64,000 bases of DNA, taken from NCBI GenBank assembly GCA_963965975.1, contig OZ014412.1:932501-996500 (forward strand). Reading direction: 5' to 3'. The notes under the pieces are model-generated. The model worked only from the letters and a program-made list of their open reading frames with translations. It ran no database searches and had not been told where the DNA came from. This stretch comes from Xestospongia bergquistia. Lineage: Eukaryota; Porifera; Demospongiae; Haplosclerida; Petrosiidae. The position numbers and the translations under genes were made by a program. Below, piece by piece: positions 47,943 through 60,200 of this stretch; positions within the stretch are counted from its first letter, which is position 1; each line of letters starts with the position of its first letter.

Positions 47943-48553
47943 ATGAACTCAAGTCTTCCCTCAGGATTAACTAGTCTAGGAAACACTTGCTTTGCAAATG
48001 TAAGTCTTCAGGCAATCCTTCATATTCCTCTCCTACAAGAATATTTAAATAAACATAAAGAATTCAGTAAGAATTATTATTGTCAACAATATCATAACAA
48101 TATAAATGTACTCTTAACTACATTATGCTGTATATGTTTGATAAAAAGATTGAAAAATCTCTCCATGTAGGAGGGGCTAAGGTGATACAACCAGCAGAGA
48201 TCTATAATCAACTGAACAGTGATTAACAAAACTAATATGAAATAAATTATAGAATTCATTCCATACTGGTCTTCAGGTGATCAGGAAGATGACCATGAGT
48301 TTCTTACACAAATTCTTCAAATTGAAGAGATCTATTTATATTCAATATTAGTGCTTTTGATATATTAATTTAATTATAAGTGACACCAGTGTACACAAAT
48401 TAACTGAAACTACAATAACTACTACTAGAAAGAACACATAATGTACATAAAATGTATATTTAACATAATATAATTGAACTAATGTCTAAAATGTGGAATG
48501 TCCAGATCATCTGAATGTAACCAAAGAAATCTACAAGTAGCTGTACAGGTATG
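47943..48553 (+). pseudogene. Ubiquitin-specific protease (USP) fragment, decayed
   Basis: From ATG 47943 the frame reads GLTSLGNTCFANVSLQAIL, the USP Cys box with the nucleophile Cys, then IPLLQEYL. After a frameshift near 48165, GAKVIQPAEIYNQLN matches the usual next segment. At 48262-48320 GDQEDDHEFLTQIL matches the QQDAHEFL box, and at 48487-48552 CLKCGMSRSSEC matches a zinc-ribbon CxxC half. The His box is not found, and stops interrupt the joins. The order fits the USP catalytic core, but the copy is truncated and broken. It starts 124 bases from receptor K on the opposite strand. Confidence 0.65.
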
Positions 48554-49808
48554 ACATAAGCAGTACTATTAATGTGTTGATAATACAGTGCACATATCAT
48601 GTAGGGAGCTAACATAAAAGATGCAATCAAAAACTCATTCCAAAAAGTGATGTTACCTGAAGCAGAGGGAGTATGATGTCTAAGGTGATTAATGCACTTT
48701 CAACTAGTCTAATATAATCAGTCCATTACAAACAATAGATGTGATGAACAAACTCAAACAACAATAAAACAAGCAACGAGTTTATGACACGACATGTATT
48801 GACAAAAATAATTAGAGTACACAAAGTTTCACTAAGTATTTCAAGCAAGAGTACAGTCAACACAAACATCAGTGGGCTACATGTTACCAAAAACAGCTGG
48901 TAACAATACCAACATGTATGCTGAAGCATTCAATCACACATTAAAATATTTGTATGAAAGGCAAAATCAATCAATGTGTTGATAAATGTGTTCATCTGCT
49001 CACGAAGATAGCAAAAGACAAAGCTTTTGAAAGACTAATAAAATTAGAGAAGGGAATTAAAGACATCTTATCAAATAGGTACCATTAACAACAGACTGTA
49101 CATAGTATAAAGCTTTCAATACAAGCTATAATAGAAACTCAGTATAATGAATCAACAGTTACTTCTATATCAAAACCTGAAAACCACTATATCATCAAGA
49201 AACAACAAACAGTCTATCAAATTGCCATATACAATGCAAGGAATGCAACATTTGTATACATGAGTATACATGTACATGTCCTGATTCTCTTCTCTTTGTA
49301 ACAATGTGTAATTTATTCACCTTGTTATTAAGTATATTAACTATATCACCTGAATTATATTCCAGTAGAACCATCAAATGTCCCTAGGAAGTCACTTAAT
49401 GTTTGGAATGAGGAAATATTCCATGAAGTAAAGTCTTGGGAGAATACACTAAAACAGCTACCATGAAAGAAGACATACAGAGAGATATGGATTATCTATA
49501 TGTCTTATTAGATCAATGTATAGATGAAGGGATATTGATCTCTTATGTATCTACAATACGAATAAGGTTATCTTTATGAATACTATTATTACATGATGTC
49601 ACAATTAGTAGATATGTATTTTATATTTCATTTTGGATGTGAGGCTAAGAGAACATAATACAGCTCATAGAACTCCCTCAAGATTGCAAGCTAGGTAGAT
49701 ATGTTCTGGTTATCTATATTCATGGTTACTGAGGTTTACAGCAGGTCAAGGAAACTGTAGAAATATGTTTTTTTTCTAGTTGTAACAAATATCCCCCTTG
49801 TTAAGTTT
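48554..49808. other. Spacer, possibly more of the USP copy
   Basis: Only short open segments, such as the plus-strand KDKAFERLIKLEKGIKDI near 49020-49070. At 49555-49640 it resembles type-1 receptor intron sequence (31790-31890) in the minus-gene orientation. No gene supported. Confidence 0.3.
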
Positions 49809-50045
49809 ACAGATGATAACAGCTCCTACCAATAAACAGTTTATGTAGGACAGACAGGTAACTTTTAATCTAGAATTCACAATTCCTGCAATATTCAAAC
49901 TTATATTAACAGTCATATATGTACTACTACTACAACTGGTCTATCAGTTTCTAATACTATTGGTAAATGGTAATATAACATATTCTAATTGTTTCATATA
50001 TAACACACAATTATCTGATGATGGAACTCGTATAGTACTGCCACT
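49809..50045 (+). pseudogene. Inverted type-1 Ig exon fragment
   Basis: Plus-strand sequence equivalent to receptor J 38630-38410 read from the opposite strand: APTNK at the start, then GNITYSNC and YNTQLSDDGTRIV. An in-frame stop near 49832 and lost Cys positions show decay. It is the only type-1 Ig exon in plus orientation here, so an inversion or inverted insertion occurred. Confidence 0.6.
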
Positions 50046-50241
50046 GAATAAAAACTGCAATACTAGAAAATCAAAGTTATGATAATAAAAACATAAAAAA
50101 AGAAGGAACATGTAGCACTGTTATTGTGTTTGATATATAATGCTGTCCAAGAACCATGTTCATTGTCATTAATCGATAAATGGGAATCATACATACATAA
50201 TAATACCACTTAATTTTGGAATAGCACAAACTATTCCAACT

Positions 50242-51431
50242 CTAGTTTTCAATAATCTCTGATTCATTTTCATTACAATATATGATAAGAAAATAATGAG
50301 GAACAAATTCTGATTTCATGTTAAAATAATCCAATGAATTAACTGATTCCTCTTGACAAGAGGTGATATAAATGTCAACAACTAAACGAATTTCATAGTC
50401 CATTGCCTGAGGTACACAATGAATGTTAGTCATCACAACTTGAGATCTACCATCGTTATCATGAACTGTGATAGGTACATTACTGTCAAGTGTGTTTAGT
50501 TAGTTCTTCATATGCTGGAGGTTGATCCTAAAATAAGAAAAACTATATATTACTTAAATAAATACATCATGTTTCTTAGTATATCTATAGTGTTATAATT
50601 TATCTATATCATGATACTGATATATTACTTGGTTTTCTGACAATAAAGTAGGATATTTGATAATATCATCTTTTTTTAACTCTACAGTAGTGTCTTCAAT
50701 TACTAATAATAATGTCTTATTGCTAAATATCATATATGTTTAATGTTTGTTGATTGCACTTAGAAAAATTAGTATTCAAATAAATATTAGTTGCCAAGTT
50801 TTGGTAGACTTATCTTTTATACAGCTTTATGAAGAGAAAGTATTGCAATACTGTTATTAATACATCTAGGCTCTGCAATATCCTCAAACTAAAATGACAT
50901 ACTCTGTATTCTATTTTGGGTTGACATTATAACTGTAATTTTGATACACTGCATGCTATAGCCATATTTGTACCATTGGATTCCTCTAGTTTCAATGAAA
51001 CTATGATACATAGAATCATGTGTACATAGCAAAAATTGGTTGTGCTTTTCAAATGATAATTTGATAACAAGAGTTACAAGGCATCTATAAAATACAAACT
51101 TAAAAGTAAATTTGTTTACCAAATTTTCTTAGTAAAAAATTTCATGCCTTATTACTTCCTCTGTGCAAACTTATGTATAACTTTATAGACTATAGGGTAT
51201 GAATGCTGCTATGTAGGTCAATTTATCTATTTCTATTCTCACTGTATTGGGGTGTCCACCAATAAGTATACTGTACCAGAACATCACTAGTGGGTGGAAC
51301 TGGGAAATGAGTTGTAGGAAATCTACTGTAGTACATTGAATTGTACACTTTTCTCCTTATGAGGTAATTCTTCATCATGACTGTCTAATGTTATAATTTC
51401 CTCTGACATATTATCAATTGATATACTACCA
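50242..51431 (-). pseudogene. Decayed original tail exons of receptor L (distal part)
   Basis: At 50526-50405 there is the DQPPAYEEL exon of receptor K, but a 4-base TTAG duplication near 50500 shifts the frame. At 50400-50242 is the terminal exon (CQEESVNSLDYFNM). At about 50700-50640 is the short exon before it. At 51430-51240 is the half of the K-like exon (44330-44012) containing PPTSDVLVQYTYW, broken by frame changes. The exon's other half is across the hAT element at 52690-52800. These exons lie beyond a stop at 53672, so they are probably no longer translated. Confidence 0.6.
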
Positions 51432-52685
51432 CAGGTCCGTACACAGGAGGAGTTATAGGGGGTGACAAGTCACCCCCCTTTTGAGCTTAATAATTAATTT
51501 TCATCCCTTCATAGTAAAAATGTGTGAGATTATCACTTACGGGGGAGGTAACTCCCACAATACAAAGATGGATGGACAGCTGTAGACAAGAAAAATGTCT
51601 TGGCACACATGAAATGTTTAGAGTCGTTTGAATTTATATATTGTATGACTATAATCTCTCGTTCTTTGATATATCTGAAGGAAACCATAGTGAAAATTCA
51701 AGGTATGGAGATGGATATTGTTGGAGGTGTTTCCTCTGCTATGGAATGTTGTGAGACCATAAGGAAAAATGTAGATTCTTTTTCCCAACGAATTTTTGAT
51801 CATAGTAAACAAATTGCTGAAGCTTCAGAAATAACAGTTTCAATGCCACGAATTAGCAAGCACCAACAGAATCAGCTAAATCCAGAATTTACCTCTATTG
51901 AAGATTACTACAAAAAGACAGTAACAATTCTATTTCTTGACCACCTTGTAGCAGATATTACCTCAAGATTCAATGCTCATAGTAAACAAGCAGCTTCACT
52001 TGAAAAAATTTTGCAATCAAAAATTAGCGAAAATTCTTTCTTAACAGATTTGCAAGAAGCAATTCAATTCTATTCAGATGATCTTCCTAATTCTGAAATA
52101 TTAGATGAAGAGTTTTTTCAGTGGAAGTCTAAGTGGCTGCATGTTTCAAAAGAAAATCAACCTGTGACATCGAAAGATGAAATGCTGCTCTAGTAGCCTT
52201 CCAAATATTTATACTCTCTTGAAGCTATTTGCAACAATACCAATTAGCTCATGCTCCTGTGAAAGATCAGCATCCACTTTGAGGTGATTGAACAATTATT
52301 TAAGACGTTCCCAAACGGAGCAAAGGCTAAGCGCCCTAGCATTAATACACATGAACTATGACACAGACATTAATATAGATAATGTATGTCAGATATTCTG
52401 TAATAAGCATTCTAGAAGACTAGAAGGAGCAAGTTTGATATTTACAAATGATTAGTATTTTCTATTTTTAATACACTCAAATTATAATGTTAACATAAGT
52501 TTTTATATTTAAGCATGATGATTTTGTTACATATTATGTTATTATGTGCCCACTTAATTTATATTCCAAAATGCATTAGAATTGCTCTCTGAGCACAAAA
52601 CTTTTTTCTGGGGGAGGACCCACAGCCCCCCCCCCCCTGTTAGAGATTTGTCGCCCCCCTTTTCAGAACCCTGTGTACAAGCCTG
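51432..52685 (+). mobile_element. hAT-like DNA transposon, nonautonomous or decayed
   Basis: Ends are inverted: CAGGTCCGTACACAGG at the left and CAGGCTTGTACACAGG (reverse complement) at the right, continuing with similarity through a G-rich block and [TC]GACAA. Flanks carry a 5-bp direct repeat TACCA (51427-51431 and 52686-52690), shorter than the 8 bp usual for hAT. The coding content is of the hAT type. The receptor K paralogue at about 44216-44245 reads through the equivalent site without the element, giving an empty-site comparison. Length 1254 bp is below a full hAT unit, so internal deletion is likely. Poly-C at 52627-52637 and other homopolymers lie near the right end. Confidence 0.8.
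51600..52440 (+). pseudogene. hAT transposase fragment (ZMYM1/THAP12-like class) with C-terminal dimerisation region
   Basis: The open frame at 51600-52193 includes EITVSMPRISKHQQNQLNPE, then EDYYKKTVTILFLDHLVADI and SKQAASLEKILQ, typical of the segment before the C-terminal domain of hAT transposases related to ZMYM1 and the P52rIPK proteins. In a shifted frame from about 52180, LFATIPISSCSCERSASTLR is followed by a TGA where the family has a residue, then LNNYLRRSQTEQRLSALALI, the hAT dimerisation signature. One frameshift, one nonsense codon and lack of the DDE core and zinc finger make it inactive. Confidence 0.8.
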
Positions 52686-52690
52686 TACCA

Positions 52691-53671
52691 TTACTGTTAT
52701 GAGAAGATGAGGGTGTTGTCAGATGTTGTATTATAACAGCCAATGAATAATATTTTTTCATATAATAAATCTAAATCAGAAGTGTTAGCTCCACCCATAA
52801 GGGTTAATCATATTCATAATATCTAAAATATCAGTATTAATACAAACAAAATCATTTTAAATAAGCTGCGTAGGAGGTAATTGAGCAGCTAGGATGATTG
52901 TGGTATGATTTTATTCAATATATTCACATACAGCAATAAAACAATAAGTTCAACAATTAACACAGGACAGTTACTTTCTGGTTAAAGTTTTCACAAATAA
53001 AAACAAAATATTGACATTGAAATTATAAAAGATAAAAAGGATTGAGACCATGATAGGTATTAAATAGTGTCTTGTCCACGATTGCATGATGTGTAGGGCA
53101 TGCCAATCAAAATGATAAACAAGTAATATTATCAGTATTAATATATAGATAATTTAGATATTTGTTATCACGACATTTTCTTTACCAAGTCACTACACTC
53201 TCATTTAAAGACTAAATATTTAAATTTAGTATGGCAAGATCATGTAGTGAACGACATCCATGTATGAAATATTTATAAATTTAAAACAGAGTACTATAAT
53301 AATATGAATATTTTAAGTTACTTATTCTCTTGACAATAATTATAATAATAAACTTTAACACTCTTTACAAAACTTTGGATACTGTGATAAATAAAATCAT
53401 AGACATCTAATGATAAACATTCTATAGTTAATTCCATTCTAACTATAACTTATGTAAACAAGCTTTTACACTAGTGAAAATAAATATCAAGTAAACTAAT
53501 TGTCTACATCTCTTATAATACAAATTTACATCAAAATTTACAACTTGGCATATTTATTAGCATTTTTTATTGTAGTAATTTAGTATATATTCCAAATAAA
53601 GTCATAACAGTAAATATTGATGACTTACACAATCAATTACATTGTTAAACAATGTTGATTTCATTTGCTGT
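52691..53671 (-). other. Decayed tail exon half and spacer
   Basis: 52691-52810 is the continuation of the tail exon split by the hAT element (GGAN-type start with the TTAGCTCCACCC splice region at 52785-52797). The rest (52811-53671) is noncoding and similar in places to 44440-44900. Confidence 0.45.
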
Positions 53672-56327
53672 TTAACAACTAATATCTTTGTGACTAAGAA
53701 GAGGTAACTTGTTATTTGGTAATAGGTGATCATGTTCTGTAGGATCTACACTAGTACTAGATGAACTACTACCAGGGGATTGTGGAGATGGGTTTGCTTG
53801 AATTGATATGTTTTCAGATTGTGAAGGTGGAATTTGTATTTGAGATGACTGTTTTTCTTCTTGTTGTCGTCGTCTTCTTACTTCAAGCAACTATATTGAA
53901 TATAAAATGTTATAGTGACACTTTCAATGTAAATAGGTTGCCTTCCTTTATTAACACTAACAGCAACACAGACAAAACACTATTCATTTTTTATACACAA
54001 TGTAACATCTGTTACTGACAGTATAATACATAACTCAGTATAGAGTGAATATAATATAGTACATAATTTTATATAGATTGAAAGCAATATTGTACATAAT
54101 TTAATATAGAGTGAATGTAATATAATAATACAATATAATACATAACTCAACACATGTGTGAGTGTAATATATATAGTATAATATAATTTAATAAAGAAGA
54201 AGTGTAATCAATATGCCATCTAATGGAAGTTATGACACTATAAGCATTAGCAATATTTTAAATGTATTACCTCATCATGGCTAATATGGTAAGGATCAGA
54301 TACTGTATTGTTAGTTGTTGGTACATCTTCATAACTATAATAGGTAATAGTTACATTACAAAGAACTCAAAATGTTATAATAAATATACCTGTTATCGTG
54401 AGACTGTGGATAATGTATCTCTATTAATAGACATATAAACAGATTGTCCAACTGTTATTATAGCTAATAGTAAAACACACCTTCAGTACAACTCATTGAT
54501 GAAGTCTTTTTTCTCCTCTGGACAACAAGATAACTAAATACTATTATTATGATCATTACCAATATGATCATTACAATTCCAATAGCTACATATATCAAAT
54601 TAACATTTCCTGGAATTTTAATCAATGTAACATAACTTATATAACATTAACTTACTATTAAATCTTCTACTAGTTGGTTTTACAGATGTTATTATAATAT
54701 CAGTAGTACTGATAATGTCACTAATCAGATAAAGTGTCTGATGACTTGATGTAGTAGTATCTAAGAAATCACAAAAGTGCATAATAAAATATTCAGTATA
54801 TTACTTACTAGTAGTAATAATAATCTCAGTAGGAGATGATAGTAGTAAGATATATTCCAGTAATTGAGGGTACACAACAGATGGGTTAGTTATCATAATA
54901 CCATCTACTATATCATGAACTGTCACAGTATAGTTACCACTAACTGGTAGACTTATATACTGGTATACTGTACTCTCCTCTATACTGGATTTACTTATAT
55001 TAATAGACTTCACAGTTCCTTTAGAAGACTCATTAAATATCACATGACATCCATCAGCAGTAGATCTCTCAGCAAACCTACACTCTACAACAACTGATCC
55101 ATTATTAGAGTAGTACTGTAGAGTGAGTCCTTGAACATGGTAAGTTGCTATAAGGTAATAAGAGGATTACATCAATCAGAAATGCTATACTCACTAAAAG
55201 ATGACTCGTTCTTTGTTTTAGAGGTATTAAAATAGTCCAGTATATCAGCAATAAAGATATAGTTTAGTTGAGGACTAATATTTGATATACTATAGTTAAC
55301 TGTCACTAACTGACAGTCTTCTGGTGAAATCATAACATTGTTACGAGTGAGCTCTGTTCTATTCATTAGCAAATTCTCTTCTCTTGTAATACCCAGTAAT
55401 GTACTATTACATAGTGTAGGATAACCAATAACCTATGTAGGCAATGCAATATATTATAAATGATCAATCTGTTATAACTTACTATAACTTTAAAATGTAT
55501 TTCAAATGAATTATTATGTTTATTAAAGACAACCTCATGATCAGGTAAGATATTACAATAATACTCTGCAATAACAATTTGTTAATTTCAAATGAGTATT
55601 AAATTCTTGACACACCTCCACTATACTCCCTTTGGGTTGTAGTGCTATTAGAACTATATTCTCCACTATGAGCTATAACAGTAGCAGTGTAAATATCACA
55701 GACTGTGAGGTTATATAACTCATAAGATGTATCATTAGTGATATCATTATATAGTAACTGGCCATGTTGGTTCACTATATAAATGTGATATGATAGTGGA
55801 TAGTTCTTAAATGGATGAGACCAGGTTAACCAGCTTGAAGTGCTTACAGCATTAACATTGAACTGGAGGTCTTCAACTGGTGTTATTCCTTATCATATAA
55901 TCATGAGCAATTAATTCTAATTACAAAACTAACCTTTAACTGTCAAAGTAGCTCCTTCTAATACAAAATCAAAGTTTTGACCAATCACAGCACATCCAAT
56001 ACTTATTCCATCATTAATAGGTAATGCTCTTATAGTTAGTACTGATGACCACACATCAACTGATATATTGTTAGTAGTTACTGATATCTCTCTGTACTGT
56101 TTGATGGAGTCAGTGAGTTTATTATCTTCTACTGTCCATGACAGTTTACCTCCTGTACCCTCACAAGTTAAGTTAGCTAGGGCATATAGAGTAGCAGTAA
56201 CAGAAGAGGGAGGTGCTGTGATATCTATACATGAGAAGCATATAAAACCTATGTAAATGATAAATATAATCATTGACTTACTAGTGCTTCCACACTCTTT
56301 AAGTAAAACCAAAAGTAGCCAAATCAT
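53672..56327 (-). CDS. Receptor L: type-3 Ig + FN3 membrane receptor with a shortened tail
   Basis: ATG at 56327-56325 opens MIWLLLVLLKECGS. Exons: leader to about 56282; 56226-55934 (Ig: ANLTCEGTG, LSWTVEDN, IGCAVIG); 55888-55618 (FN3, WLTWSHPF, ending in a GTGTGT donor); about 55567-55482; 55434-55190; 55150-54830 (conserved membrane-proximal exon); 54760-54660 (stalk); 54610-54483 (membrane segment IVMIILVMIIIIVFSYLVV then QRRKK). Tail: about 54337-54273 (SYEDVPTT, PYHISHDE) and 53890-53672 (basic RRRRQQ, Ser-rich PGSSSSSTSVD, then SHKDISC and TAA). The stop falls within the exon that in K continues to a splice donor, so L lacks the PPxY, NPxY-like and distal motifs. Their decayed exons persist at 50242-52800. 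Ectodomain intact by eye. Confidence 0.75.
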
Positions 56328-57258
56328 ACCGTCTATATAGGTTAATTAATAACTACTAACTATAGTGGGTTGAGCCTTACACTATGTACACATACTATGA
56401 TGTACGCACTATTGTATAAACCATTTTAATACAAGTATGCATATTTTCATTCACTAACATAGTTATATATATATATATATATATAATTATATAAAATTAA
56501 CAAATTATAGATTTACCTAATACATTTCAATAAAAAAGTTTTGTGAGGCCTCTCACACTCACAACTTTAATTAACTTTTATTAACTACATACTATAGTAT
56601 ATACATAGGAATTTAGAACTTAACTTTTATCTTATACACTCATACGATTTTTTGTGTTGAATACACTTGTAATACTAATTAGTAATGCACTTATATAGAT
56701 ACTAACAAAAAATTGACTTCATTGTTTCTGTCTTTAATAGTTACTGATTGTTCAAATACCAGTGAAGCTCACCAGTGCATAAAGTGGAAGAGTTAGATAG
56801 AGTAGGGAGGTATCGTGATATCTATGCACATAGAATTGGCTGTCTCCTATAGCAAAGTATAGTCAGTTTTAATTATAAATTTCTTTATTATTGTTAAAAT
56901 TAAAGCAAATATATCATTAGTAGGATTTTATAAGCAAAATAGAAACCAAACCATGTGATAAATTGTTATTACAAAATTTGCAAATAACAGAATACTATCA
57001 AGTATACATAAAGATATGGACTAAAATACTGATAAGATGATGCATAATTATATAAACTACAAGTCAACTAGTCAAATATCAAAATTTATATTTACTATAT
57101 CAAATTTATTGCATGACCTTTAACTAAAAGCATCAATCATTCTATTTGTATTGTTGATAGACAATTAAGAAATGGAACAACCTGAGTGTAATTCATGCAC
57201 AGATTAAATGCAAAAACATCAAAAGATCTAAGGACCATCTACATGTATGTATAACAAA
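56328..57258. other. Spacer between receptors L and M
   Basis: Holds the 5' flank of L and the 3' flank of M. An (AT)n tract is at 56464-56485. No coding exon recognised. Confidence 0.4.
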
Positions 57259-60200
57259 TCATGTGACAGCAGATAGGCAATTGCGACAAGATACCATTAA
57301 ATTGGACAAAGGATGACATATGTAATCAAGGATCACAAATATATGGACTTCACTTCTTGAGGTTGCTTTATATTCTTCTATAATTGAAGGCTGACTCTTC
57401 TCAGAAGAAGCATGGACCTTCTTTAAATACTCTTTCTTCGAAGTGTTTTCGTTAGCAAAAGCTGTAGTCCATTCAATTACTCCATTAAATTTGCTTTCTT
57501 CTGGTCCAGGACCAATTTTCTGACAAGAATTTTTATTCAGTCGTTTCTTTTGCTCCAGATATATCTTTCCAACATCATCAACATCACCATCAGAACTGTT
57601 GTCATTTTTGACATCAAATTCATTGCTACAGCAGATATTTATTTCATTGTCCACAAGAAATTTGAAGTTGCTGACCAAACAGCTCTTAACAAATATAGGT
57701 GGTAAATTAACACTCGATATAACCATTTCTTCATATAGCTCACTGTATGTTTCATAATCTTGATCACATATTTCTGTGACATCCTCAATATCCTGGTAAT
57801 AGTAAGAATTTGTATTACAAGGAGTGGTTTTTGATTGCACAAAATCATAGCAACAAACGACATCATCAGAACACATGCTGGTAACTAAGACTGCACGGGA
57901 ACCATCACTATTTTGCACAATGTAGTCTGCTTGAACTTTAGCTTTAACTTTATAAAGGAATGATAAAATATAATTTCCTTTAATAATAGCTTACCAATAG
58001 GTCCAGCAATCTCACTGTTAGAAGGAATGTCAGAAGAGTAATAATAAAATTCAGAACTAGAGCCAGTTGTGTCTATATTAGAAAATAATCACATAATACA
58101 CTAGTCTTGTGAGCCACACCCAATACAAAGCAGGAAAGGGACGTAGTCTAAATAATTAGACTAAATAATTGTTATGTAGAAAGAAATGTAATTATTAGTA
58201 GAATTTATGGCTTCCTCCATTTTATTGTTATAAATTAACTATCACTACATTTTTGGCATCAGTGATTCATAGACATTTTAGATTGGCTATGACTCAAGGC
58301 TACTATACTATATTATAGAAAGATAATTATTCAATTTCAGCATGTGTAAACAGAAAAATTTGACTGAACTGCCATCTTGGCTATGACATTTTAATATTCT
58401 GCATAATAATTATGATCAAGATGCATATATAGTCAGCCACAACAAGTTACGTTAAATTAATACTGTTTTCAGATCCTTCCTGCTTTAGGTTGGGTCTAGC
58501 TTGTAAGACTTATAATATAGTATTCATACCATATTTGTTGTGAACAATATCCTTTGGAGGTAGTTGATGGTTAGTAAAAGGAATAGCTTCACATGTCCCT
58601 ATGCCATCACTTTTTAGAGCTGTAATATATTGGGAATGATGTTTAATCTCCTTAGGTGTCTTCCAATTATAATCATAAGGTAAAGACTGACCATTAGGAT
58701 CATCATCCTATAAAAGTAAAGAAATAAGACAATCATTTGATATAGTCTAACTTACATCGTCTTCAATGTAACTGTGACATCCATTCACTATAATGGGATG
58801 TTGGCAAGCTAAACAAGAGGACTGGGTATTTAGAGAAGGCTGAGAGATCCGTGGTGCCTATTAAAATGATATAAATATTATGACTAAGCAATAATATTTA
58901 TAAAACTATTTACAATTCCATCATTTTTGTTTTTAGTGTTTTTTGGTTTTCTAGATAACATCATAATAACAACTACTAACTTGTACATTATTATATTTAT
59001 TAGTATTACCTTGATATCAAGAGCAGGTCTGATATCACTGTATTGTACTGGAATATCATGAGTAGAGGTAAGAGATAAGGGATATGATGTAATAATATAC
59101 AACTCTTTTTTACCATAATGAGATGTACTCTTTGTTTCCTTAGCTGATTGTGTATTTTGGCTAATGACAGAGATCATTGATGTTGTCTGATCAGTATCAG
59201 ATATGGTATCATATTCAAATGTTATCTCTTGGACAACTTCATTGGTTTGACAATCCTAGGATGATAAAGGCAATGATGATAATGTAAACAACCATTTCTG
59301 TTATATATTAGAGAAAGTTAGCTATTAATACATATATTACACATTACACTTACAGAATTTGCAGAGCCACACAAACCAATGTTAGCCTCAGGTGTGATAT
59401 TATCATCAGTAATTGGACAAGGTTGACACTATAGTAGAGATTAAATTTAAATAACAAATGCTAATACATCGACATACATGATCAATTGGTGAATTATCAG
59501 ATTTAGAATCATTATTTGATGTTTCTTGATCATCATCTGATATAGATACGTCATTGTTGTCCTCGCAATTGCCCGAGAGTATGGTATTATCATGTAATGA
59601 TTTATAATTTCCAGACTCAATAGCTCCACCCTATAGTTAAAGAAAACATCATATTTATGACTACATTGTTAAAAATTAATTGGTTGATTTAACGATTATT
59701 AGGTTATACAGGTTGAAGTTACAAGCTTATTTTTGCTGGAAAAGTAAGTATAATACTGTTTTCACTACTAATGTCCTTCTGCTTATGTAACTATATAACC
59801 ATTAATTTCATAACACATTAGTAATCAAAGTAGTATTAAGTTTACTTTTTGCATATACAACCCATATAAACATGTATTGGTTAAATCAACTATTCAATTT
59901 TTACAGTGTATTAACTATTAATATTATTTACAAATGAAAGCTGTTGTAAACATTCTGTCATTGCTGTTGGCTCTGGAATAATATCAATATTATCAGTGGG
60001 TGGAACTAAAGTATAAGATGAAATAAATTCTACTTTAATAATTATAAAGAGGTTACTTTTTTCTTCTTTTAACATTAGATCCTCATCCTCTATAACAGAA
60101 CTATCAATCTCTGATTCAACAGTCTCTTCAAATGCTTCTTGAACATTAGCTCCACCTTGCAGTAATAAAGACATAATATAATTACTTTAGGACATTAGAA

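Noticed and set aside
51618..51812. Minus-strand open frame within the hAT element
   Set aside because: Shadow of the transposase frame, which has clear family sequence on the plus strand.
51427..52690. piggyBac or Mariner origin of the 1.25-kb element
   Set aside because: Flanks are neither TTAA nor TA, and the coding fragment carries hAT-type dimerisation sequence.
57639..57866. Second minus-strand frame of 75 codons within the last exon of receptor M
   Set aside because: Lies inside the longer 57259-57940 exon in another frame, which has the Tyr motifs and splice context.
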